Origin: Neoceratodus forsteri
Lineage: Eukaryota; Chordata; Ceratodontiformes; Ceratodontidae
DNA: 64,000 nucleotides
NCBI GenBank assembly: GCA_016271365.2
Contig: CM057454.1
Coordinates: 694,849,501-694,913,500, forward strand
Direction: 5' to 3'
Part shown: piece by piece, positions 55,511 to 64,000 of the stretch
How the letters are laid out: each line of letters begins with the position of its first letter
How positions within the stretch are numbered: the stretch's first letter is position 1
Notes under the pieces: model-generated
Told to the model about the DNA's origin: nothing
Database searches by the model: none
Seen by the model: only the letters and a program-made list of their open reading frames with translations
Program-made: the position numbers and the translations under genes

Positions 55511-55966
55511 CTATACCATTAATAAAAAAAAAATTCACAAACGATGGCATAGTTACTTTTCACTGTTATGCAATCACATGATACTGCAAATCTGGAAAGC
55601 ATAAAAATAAAGTATTCCACCTATTCAGCATTTCAAAGAATACGTTGACTGTTATTTACTCAGTTATAAGTTTCCAATTTAATTTTGTGCTTATAATATG
55701 GAAACATCATTCAGTAAACTCTCCTAAATTGATTTCAACTGTGTCTTTTAATTCTTCATGAAAAATGAATGTTCAGTTACCTTGTCATACCTTTAGATGT
55801 ACTCCAAATAAACAATACTCATAGCTGTCAAATAAAACCAATAAAAAGTCACAAGAAAAGGTGCAACTTCCCAACTACGTCCATCACTCACGAAGGTCTC
55901 AGAGTTCAGGCACAACTTGGACAGATAAATACGTTATTTGAATCAGACCTATTGCATAACTCATAT

Positions 55967-56290
55967 ATGGTACAGTTAGGGTTGAATAAGATGTTTAGTG
56001 TTAAATATCAGTTTTTACACCTTAATTACTTTAGCAGCATTTTACAAAACAGCAAAAAATATGGCATGCCTGGTGTGCCTAGTAAAGTCACAAGATATGA
56101 AAAGCTTCATTACGGCATGTTTTCTGAGATAAGGAATGTTGATTTTTAATGAAAAGTTTTTCCTATACTTAATACATATTTTGGTTTTGCTCTCACATAC
56201 AGCCTGGATGGTACATACTTTTTTTTCAGAAACGTTTAAGGTAGAAGTGATATGTGCCGAGGTTGTGCCTTTCAAAGCTTTTGTGAAAAA
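55967..56290 (+). repeat. Diverged arm of the AACCCTAAC fold-back family
   Basis: ACAGTTAGGGTTGAATAAG, CACCTTAATTACTTTAGC, AAAATATGGCATGCCTGG, TTTCTGAGATAAGG, TTTTGCTCTCACATACAGCC and a final TTTTGTGAAAAAATATT follow the order of the segment at 2725-3275 and of the arms at 43.5 kb. The 126-codon open frame across it is therefore not credible. Confidence 0.55.
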
Positions 56291-57099
56291 ATATTTTTAT
56301 TTATTTATTTAAAATGTGTTAACCAGAAAAGGCACACTGAGCCAAGGCTCATTTCCAGATGTGACCCCTTTTTTTACTCAAAACAAGGAGTATGATACAG
56401 TAGAATATGCAGACATGTACAGTTAAAATGGGGATAACAGTGAGTAGATAAAAGCATACAATAGAAGTAACAGGTGCAATAGAATATATAATATAATTAA
56501 AAAATAACCAGTAATATACTTTATAATTGCTAGATCCAAGACCTGTACAGAGAGAACAAGAGTGCTAACCAGGAGAGGGAGAAAGTACAGAATGAAATGG
56601 AGTCACAGGCAAAAGCAGGAAGAGAAGGAGACAAAAGAATTGAACTACTGAGACTAGCCAGAGAAAAGAGAGAGAGAGAGAGAGAGAGAGAGGAGGAGAG
56701 AGTTCCAGTGTTATAAGGATTTAAAAGCTTTCTTTTCTGAGCATGTTAAGTAGGATTTTGATTTTACACTGAAATGAACTCAAAATTTTCAGTTCACGAG
56801 AGCATTTTCAGTTTGTATCATTTCGTTGACATGAACTAAAAGTGATTTTCATAAACCAAATGTTTTAAACTGTTTGGGCCAGCTGACATCTTGGTTTTTT
56901 TATCTAAAAAATATGGAAAATACCTAGAAATAATTGGCTGGATTTGCAAAGAACAACACAAACTATACCATGACACAATTTGCATCCAAAAATCCTGCAA
57001 CATCACCCATTGCCCCATATTCAGGTACCTGCGTGCAATTAAGCAAGTTAGCCAGTAATGGCACAAGCACAGGCTATGTCATATAAAAGGGTGCACCCT
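56291..57099. other. Repeat-like and simple sequence, no gene
   Basis: Starts with TTTATTTATTTATTT and AGAAAAGGCACACTGAGCC, which looks like another dispersed repeat. Later there is a purine-rich stretch with (GA)n. Confidence 0.4.
56667..56692. repeat. (GA)n microsatellite
   Basis: About 13 AG units within a purine-rich tract. Confidence 0.92.
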
Positions 57100-57115
57100 G
57101 AAATGATGATGCAAA

Positions 57116-57560
57116 ATGCAGATGCAGAGCAATGTCACAGGACAGAGCCACACAGAGCAGGGAGAGCATGGTGGAGGGCAACAAGGGCAAACAGAGATGG
57201 AAAAAAAATCACCAATTAGGAGACAGACATTCTCCTTGAACAAGTGGATGCCCATTCTGCAAATACTTCTTGTCAGGGGTGGTAATCCAGGACTCCCCAA
57301 TCAGAGAAGGGCAGTGTGAGAGGAAGTGGCCAGAATGGTAAATGCTGTGGCCTCTTCCAGGCATACCATCAAAGAAATACAGAAACACTATAATAATAAG
57401 AAGTGAAGACACAAGCAAAAACCCACCCACAATCAAATAAGTGCCAAGGCCACTGGTGTTGGAGGGAGCCAGGAAATACCACTGATCAGTCAAGTGGAGT
57501 GAATTACAGCCCAGCCCACCTCAGCAGCCAAAGCATAGAGGGTGTCAGCAATCTGGATAC
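57116..57560 (+). pseudogene. Decayed Myb/SANT-like exon of a second adaptor gene
   Basis: One frame with several stops (57317, 57404, 57488, 57530) reads EKKSPIRRQTFSLNKWMPIL, then EEVARMVNAVASSRHTIKEI, then SAKATGVGGSQEIPLISQVE. This follows the pattern of PIF/Harbinger-type Myb/SANT domains: RxxFS at the first helix, V..AVNAVAS...RT..E..K at the second and third, and an ATGGG-type linker. The domain is shorter than usual in the first helix region. It is probably the first exon of the gene ending at 60.2 kb. Confidence 0.55.
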
Positions 57561-59196
57561 ATTCTGCATGTAGAATGGCACAAGTAAGTCATGTCTGAGA
57601 ACTGCACTGTAGTGTGAAGATAGGGGACCTGTCAGAGCCACAACAGAGGTGGCATGCAATGTTGTCACCTGCCCTGTAACAGTCAAACATACCACCACAA
57701 CAGAGAAACCATTACGTGCAGCATGGTTCCTGTGGTTTGTGAGGTCTGGGATTCCTGGAACGCAGAATGGCCAAAGGAGGTGTTGATGTGCGGCATGGCC
57801 ATGTCACGACCATGGATTGTATGGAAAGTCATCCAGGTATTGTGTAGCGTGTTGTGTTGCAATGTGGCAGTGCAGTGAATACCATTACAGAGAGGTGTCT
57901 GATGGAGCACTGCAGGGTAGTCAGTCTGTGACTGGGATGCTGGCATTTGCAAAGAAATGTGTCAGGTTCCAGGATGTGCATGATGGAGAACATAGGATGC
58001 AATGTACGAAGGGGTGATAGGGTTTCAAACAGCTGGGTGTACCACTGGTCAGGCACAGCACACTATGTGGCAGCATGTATGGCCGTTAATACTGCTGTGA
58101 GGGTGCTCTGCATGACATACACCTGGGAACCTAGAAAACATTGCAAGGGGTAGGTATCAAAAAAACATGGTGCCAGCCTGGGGGAAAGCTGAGCACAGCA
58201 CTGCAGAACAAGGTCAGTGATGGCCCTGTGTCCTGAGTGCAGATAGCCTGGATGCAGCACAGAATGGTTAACAGTGAGGACCATGACAGTGCCCAGCAGT
58301 GTGTGCAACAGCAGACAAAACAGCACCATGGCCAAGGCCACCAATACCACTGGAAGGCAGTCATGACAGTCCCACACACCTTGCAACATGTGCATTGGCA
58401 GCAGTGACTGTCACTGCTATAGGCAGACCACTCCAGGATGCCAATGTCAAAACCAGAGTAAGTGTCTACCGGAAAAGACATGCCAAAACATGGAAAACTG
58501 CACATGATGAAAGGAAGCAACAAGACAGAGGTGCAGACATCCATCTGCACCAAAGCATATGTCCAGGACATACATTAATGACATGACGCATGCAACATGT
58601 CCCTGTGAAACAAAGTTATGCAGCAGTGTACAAGCACCAAAAGGTAAGCTAAATGACCGACTCAGGGACATGGTCAGCGCTGAACCACTGGGTAGAACAA
58701 CTGTGAGATGCACAGACAATTGTCTGTGGCTTGTTAAACATCTCATGTGGTTACCACAGTGTCAGCCCCATGTGTATAACATATGCCACACCCATGAGCG
58801 CATGCCAGCCACAAAGGCATCTAGGTAGACACTGGTTGGGTGGTGGACTATGGTGCTGGAAGGCTGTTGTAAACTGCCCAGGAGTGCACATGTGCCTTGG
58901 CATTGGTGATGCATAGTGACAGCAACGGTATCGGCAACACCCATTGGGGGGAAATAGGATGGCGGCAAGTGGCCAGAGTATGTAGTCACAATGTGACAGG
59001 AGTCATGGGATGGTCCATGGCATGTGTGTTGGCATGTGCCAGAAACACACAGATGGAAGTCTGACAGTGGATCGAGGGTGCTGTGGAATGTGATGCAGAG
59101 GGACTTGTGGCAACACGCACCAGAGGCTCACCACGGTAACAGGTGTCACCAGCAATGCTGCAGATCTGACAACTGGGGATGCAGCACCAGGAGATG

Positions 59197-59250
<54 letters not shown>

Positions 59251-59552
59251 TACACACACAGAGACACGGATGAGATATGTTGGGAGTAGACACAGTGCAG
59301 TGAAGCTAAGTTATGTAGCAGATAATTGTGTAAGAATCAACATGAACATTGCTGACCTGTGACTGCAGCGTCCCAGGGTAAACATGCTGAACCTGACCAA
59401 GTATAAGAAGTGTCAACCCAGCACAGTCATGTAGTAAAGGTCTGGCACAACACAAAGTGCCTCACAAGGCCAGTGTCTGTGTCCTAGGTTACATCAGTAC
59501 ATAAGTGCACGTTGTAGAATGATGGTCAAGGTAATGTGTATGTCATTCTGCA
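57561..59552. other. Probable intron, unassigned
   Basis: Non-AT-rich sequence with many short frames on both strands and none convincing. I looked for DDE transposase motifs on both strands and found none. A (CA)n run ends it. Confidence 0.35.
59200..59246. repeat. (CA)n microsatellite
   Basis: About 23 CA units. It creates the artificial Thr/His and Cys/Val frames seen on the two strands. Confidence 0.97.
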
Positions 59553-59553
59553 G

Positions 59554-60230
59554 GTCATGCAGCTGAACCACAACAAGAACACACAGAGGGGACAAGTAGG
59601 ACATACCATGTGCCAGATAGTCATCAAGGGCAACATACCTTGGAGGACTGCAGCAGCACAGGCAGTGTCAGCACCACAGCAGAGGAGCAGGAGGAGATGG
59701 TGACAGAGATGCCAGTGGTGGAGGAAGAGACTGATGGAGAAGATGACACCCTATCATCACTTGCAGGGGAGGGTCATATACTGTCTGAGGGTGCTGAGAC
59801 AAATGATGAGGACAGCATACTAAGGAACATAGCGGATGATCTAAGCCCTCTCACTGTGGAGGAGTTAGGGGCCACACTTGAGGAGGCCACCCAGCAACTG
59901 CCTCAGCAGTCCTTGCCCATAATGCCTTTTGAAATGTACTGCTAGTCTGTGTGTCAGAGGCAGGAGTTGGAGACTGGTGAACTGAGGCAGATAAGATTGA
60001 GCACACAAGCATGGCAGTGGAGCATACAGAACCTTAGCACAGGCCTCACCAATGCCATCCCAGGAGTCAGCAGGGACACCACAGCGGCGCTCACCAACAT
60101 TGTGGTCACCCTGCATGGTGCACATGCTGCCATCCATGAACAGGTGGAGGCCATGGATTGTGCCACTGCTACCATGGGCAGATCCATCACTGTGAGAAGC
60201 AGGATATGGAGGTCTTGGCAGCTGCACTGC
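59554..60230 (+). pseudogene. C-terminal exon of the second Myb/SANT-like adaptor gene
   Basis: TGTCATTCTGCAG before 59554 is a good acceptor and the following frame is phase 1, as in the intact gene at 17-25 kb. The frame is acidic (EEQEEMVTEMPVVEEETDGE, SEGAETNDEDSILRNIAD) up to a TAG at 59943. It then continues as RQELETGELRQIRLSTQAW, GLTNAIPGVSRDTTAALTNI and AIHEQVEAMDCATATMGRSI, an amphipathic helical end. After about 60190 the reading passes to another frame (CEKQDMEVLAAALQDIVAAL). Acidic linker plus helical tail is the usual layout of such proteins. One stop and one shift disable it. Confidence 0.52.
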
Positions 60231-61515
60231 AAGACATTGTGGCAGCTCTACAACACAGGGATGAGACTCCTGTGAGGGGGCACCAGGCTACTGCATGGAA
60301 CACCCCCCTGAGTGGCCATCAAGGCCAAAACACACTGGTCATTATGATGTTGCCCCAACCCTCCCACATGTCCCAAGCCCAAGTCCAAGTGCCCCTGTCA
60401 CTATATCTCCGCCCATACAGCTGACACATGGACCCATCTTGGGAAGCCATGCCAACATATCCACCAGCACCATGTCAGCAGCAACAAGTGCAGGTAATGG
60501 TAACAACAGTGACTCAGACGCTGCCCCAGTGAACCCACAACTGGGTGTTGCCACTGGCTTGGCGCAAGTGCCACATTCCCCACACCCCACTGAAGGGGCA
60601 GGAGAAGGTTGCAGTCAACTGTGGAAGTGATCCTGACAGCTGCAACTGCCTCACAGCATGGGGGAGAGAATAACACATCAGGTAGCCAGCCTGAAGTTAT
60701 GACTCAGCAGCAGCAGAAGGAGCCTGCACCACATCTGTGCTGATCGGGAAGGCCATATAAGTGGAAGGACCCACCCATGTAACAAAGCATGTGGACAGGT
60801 ACAGAAATGTCCCAATGATGTGAAGCGGCCGGCACACCAGACATCCCACAACAACACGGTGGCAGCTGTAAAGGAGGCAGAGGCAAGGGTGACATGTGGG
60901 GGACATCTTGGGAAAGCACTTGAGTGACAATTGATAAGGGGGTGTTTTGGGGCAGGAAATGTTGCAACATGTAATGTGAATATACATTGCAGACCGTGAT
61001 ATGATGGACCAGTGCGTATGACCGTGAACATGATGTACATGAATAGTGGTAAAATAAACAATCAAATACCTATAGGTCTGTGCCTTTTACTGTGTAGGAC
61101 ATACATTGCCACAGACAAAAAGTGAAGCACCCAATTATACAAGGCAGGGAGCACAGGCCACAAAGGTGTATGCAGGTAACCAGTCACAATGGTTTGCAGC
61201 ACAGAATGGTCAGGCTAAGCCCCATCATTCGACAGCGCAACAGAATCCACAGACCACAGCAAGTGCTGGTCAGGGCACTTGCTAGGTGTGGTACAGGCCC
61301 TTATACAGTTCATTTCTTGCCAGTGGCTCCTGACAACACCCGCAGCCCATGATGGACATGTGCATTGTGTGGGGCAGGAATACATACAGAGAATGGATGC
61401 CCTTGCTGCTATGTGACTGCTCACAGCACATGCCATGCCATTGTGCGCAGCAGGCAGTTCCATTGCCATAGGTGATGTGACAGGTGGTCTCGGGCAGGCA
61501 CAATCACAGGCAGAA
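60231..61515. other. No gene recognised
   Basis: May include the proline-rich end of the preceding gene (frame at 60295-60630 with PHVPSPSPSAPVTISPPIQL). Beyond 60680 I see only unassigned sequence. Confidence 0.35.
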
Positions 61516-61517
61516 TG

Positions 61518-61961
61518 ACATAGAAACATAGAAATTGATGGCAGACAAGGACCTCCAGACCCATCTAGTCTGCCCCTATCCCTGCCTATAACTAGCTGTC
61601 ACTAACCCTACTTGGTCACTGTCTGCTGCTGTCTCTCCTTCCTCCCTCAAGTGTTGCCTTATGCCTATACCCATGCATGCTTAAATCCCCCCACTATGCT
61701 CACACCCACCACCACCTGGAGCAGGCCATTTCAATCATCCACTACCCTTTCTGTGAAAAAGTACTTTTTCATGTTTCCATTTAGTCTACCCCCTTCCAGT
61801 CTCATGTCATGCCCTCTTGTTGTTTTAAAGCAGCATTTGTTTTGAAAGATGCTGCTCTCCTGTACCTTATTAATCACCCTGAGATTCTTGAAGGTCTCTA
61901 TCATGTCTTCCCTCTCCCTACTCTCCTCCAGGCTATACGTACTGAGTTCCTCCAGTCTCGT
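61518..61961 (-). mobile_element. CR1-type LINE 3' fragment
   Basis: The plus-strand left edge ACATAGAAACATAGAAATTG and TCTAGTCTGCCC mark the LINE 3' end. Minus-strand reading gives LEELSTYSLEESREREDMIE, GHDMRLEGGRLNGNMKKYFF and TERVVDD. The copy is truncated at 61961, where the next copy's 3' end begins. It is about 445 bp. Confidence 0.88.
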
Positions 61962-64000
61962 AGAAACATAGAAACATAGAAACATAGAAGTTGACGGCAG
62001 ATAAGGACCGCAAGGCCCATCCAGTCTGCCCATTTCTTTTCTACCTTATAAATGTGCCATCGGCCTTTGCTCTGTCAGTGACCTATCTATTCATAGTCAT
62101 TTGTATTGCTCCCTTATGCCTATCCATGCCTGTTTGAAGCCCTGCACTGTATTCATAGCCACCATTTCTTGTGGTAAGCCATTCCATGCATCCACCACCC
62201 TTTCTGTGAAAAGAATTTCCTCACATTCCCCTTAATCGGCCTCCTCTAATCTCATGCTGTGTCCTCTTGTCCTGCTATTTTTCTTATATTTAAACATGTT
62301 AGACTCTTTCACCTTGTTTATGCCCTTAAGGTGTTTGAATGCCTCGATCATATCACCTCTCCCTCCTTTGCTCAAGGGTATACATATTGAGCTCCGTTAA
62401 TCTGTCCTCATATGTCTTCTGATGCAGTCCCTGCACCATTTTGGTTGCCCTTCTCTGGACTGCCTCAATTTGGTTAATGTCCTTGTGAAGGTGTGGCCTC
62501 CAATACTGCACGCAGTACTCCAGATGGGGCCTAACCAGTGTCTTGTAAAGAGGGATTATTACCTCCCTCTTACGACTTGTGATACCCCTATTAATACACC
62601 CTAACACCCCCTAGCCTTACCTACTGCTTTAGAGGTCTGCTTGGATGATTTCAGGTCATCAGTGATGATGATGCCCAAGTCTCTTTCTTCCTTTGTGACT
62701 GCTAGCAACTCCCTCCCAGCCTATAAGTGCTTCAGGTTTCTCTTCCCTATGTGCATGATTTTGCACTTCTTTGCATTAAATCCCAGTTGCCACTCTTCTG
62801 ACCATTCTGCTAGTTTATCCAGATCTCTTCTCATTCTGCCCACCCCATCTGGCTCATCTACTCTGTTGCAGATCTTGGTGTCATCTGCAAACAGACAAGC
62901 CTTACCCTCTAGTCCATCTGCAAGGTCACTAATGAAGATGTTGAATAGGACTGGCCCCAGGACTGATCCCTGAGGTACCCACTTGTGACTTGCATCTCTT
63001 CTGACTGTATACCATTTACCACCACTCTCTGTTTTCTGCCAGTCAACCAGTTTGCCACCCAGTTGACCAACTTCTGACCCACCCGAGCCTACCCAGCTTA
63101 TTTATCAATCTTCTATGTGGAACAGTGTCAAAAGCTTTGCTGAAGTCAAGGTAGGCGACATCAACTGCTCCCCCTTGGTCCACCACTCTGGTTATCCAGT
63201 CAAAGAAATCTATGAGATTAGTTTGACAGGACCTTCCTTTTGTAAACCCATGCTGTCTTGGATCCTGTGCCCCTATGGATTCCAGGTGTTGCACTATCTT
63301 TTCCTTAAGGAGTGCCTCCATAATCTTGCCCACTACTGAGGTAAGACTGACCGGTCTGTAGTTCCCGCCTCCTCCCTGCCACCACTCTTGTGGGCGGGAT
63401 CACATGAGCCCTTCTCCAGTCTTCTGGGACCTCTCCTGTGCTCAGAGACTCACTAAACAATTCTGCTAATGGCTCTGCTAGTTCCTCCTTTAGCTCCTTA
63501 AGTACCCTGGGATGTATGCCATCAGGTCCCATTGCCTTATCCACCTGGGCTTAGCAGCTCTTGTAGGACCCTTTCTTTTTGTGAAGGGAGTAGTGCTCAC
63601 CTCCCTCCCCTGTGTCCATGATGCTGAGCTGTGGGCCCTGCCTACCTTCTTCAGTAAATACTGAGCAAAGTATCTATTTAGGATAGATGCCTTTACAGGG
63701 TCCTCCTCCTCACATGCTCCTTTTCTCCATTAAACTTAGCAATACCCCTCTGGACTTTCTCCTTTCACTAATGTATCTATAGAAAGTCTTGTCACCTTCT
63801 TTACTATTCGTGCTAGTGTTTCCTCAGTTTGGGACTTTGCCTGCCTTACTGCCTTACCTGCTTCCCTTAAGGGCAGTTTGGTATGCCTCCCTATCTTCAT
63901 CCCACTGTGTTCCTTATATTTCCCGAGGCCAGCCTTTTGGCTCTGACCTTTTCTGCTACTGTATTTGAGACCAAAGTGGTTTCCTTCTTCTTTGCACTTC
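61962..64000 (-). mobile_element. CR1-type LINE with reverse transcriptase, runs off window
   Basis: The 3' end at the left has a tract of AGAAACATAGAAACATAG. Going leftward from the window edge, the minus strand gives an RT entry MGPDGIHPRVLKELKEELAE, then QHGFTKGRSCQTNLIDFF, AYLDFSKAFDTVPH, the catalytic FADDT (62880-62891 for FADD), WQLGFNAKKCKIMHI, LVRPHLEYCVQYWRPHL and RRATKMVQGLHQKTYEDRL. Several one-base shifts break the frame. The copy extends past 64000, so its 5' length and endonuclease are unknown. The usual enzyme nicks DNA and reverse-transcribes the element RNA in place. Confidence 0.93.

Noticed and set aside
55769..56149. 126-codon open frame
   Set aside because: It overlaps a diverged, non-coding arm of the fold-back family.
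58063..58571. Cys/Trp/Leu-rich minus-strand frames resembling membrane proteins
   Set aside because: They overlap in two frames, have no start context, and lie in the probable intron of the decayed adaptor gene. No family motif was found.
59003..59362. Cys/Val-rich and Thr/His-rich frames
   Set aside because: They run through a pure (CA)n microsatellite and have no conserved domain.

Overview
This window reads as intergenic DNA from a vertebrate genome that is rich in old and young transposable elements. I recognise no host gene. The organism is probably a non-mammalian, non-avian vertebrate. It carries several CR1-type LINE copies, an L1-type ORF1 element, Penelope-like elements with a GIY-YIG nuclease remnant, a Helitron-like element, Myb/SANT adaptor genes of the PIF/Harbinger kind, a pogo/Tigger transposon, an SGNH-hydrolase remnant of the kind carried by some tyrosine-recombinase retroelements, and many fold-back repeats. 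The species cannot be fixed from the sequence; an amphibian, lungfish, coelacanth or cartilaginous fish would all fit.

Layout. 0.5-2.0 kb: two forward CR1-type LINE pieces. 4.9-7.6 kb: an element with GAAGTG/CACTTC ends carrying a ~152-bp tandem array split by a MIR/CORE-like SINE. 8.2-9.95 kb: a 1.73-kb L1-type element that encodes only ORF1, flanked by a 16-bp target-site duplication (HAL1-like). 11.7-16.1 kb: a cluster of fold-back elements whose ends carry AACCCTAAC and whose centres are often (TA)n, including a 2.18-kb element with ~0.4-kb inverted arms. 17.3-25.2 kb, minus strand: a four-exon, unbroken Myb/SANT-like gene (218 residues predicted) whose intron 2 holds a 1.72-kb inverted-repeat element. 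26.6-27.1 kb: a broken SGNH hydrolase-like domain.

29.3-37.8 kb: a Helitron-like replicase-helicase gene. In order it has an N-terminal region, a cysteine-rich DUF6570-like region, a Helitron Rep domain (HUH motif and paired tyrosines), a coiled linker, a PIF1 helicase and a C-terminal ubiquitin-specific-protease (USP, C19) domain. It is damaged mostly by in-frame TGA codons and a few one-base shifts, and is split by a 0.95-kb CR1 insertion. A 529-bp tandem duplication with hairpins follows it.

39.4-40.4 kb: tandem ~300-bp units containing a palindromic MITE. 40.6-45.5 kb: a ~4.9-kb giant palindrome whose left arm is also present alone at 12.4-13.5 kb. 48.3-53.4 kb: two Penelope-like copies head to head, the minus-strand one interrupted by a pogo/Tigger transposon that itself holds a SINE. 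55.1-55.5 kb: a conserved dispersed repeat. 57.1-60.6 kb: a decayed second Myb/SANT-like gene. 61.5-64.0 kb: two minus-strand CR1-type copies, the second running off the window with a recognisable reverse transcriptase.

The most unusual objects are the Helitron-like gene with a USP-type deubiquitinase module, the giant palindrome family with telomere-like ends and AT-rich centres, the ORF1-only L1 element, and the intact multi-exon Myb/SANT gene with no recognisable transposase partner nearby. All calls rest on reading motifs by eye; no search was run.
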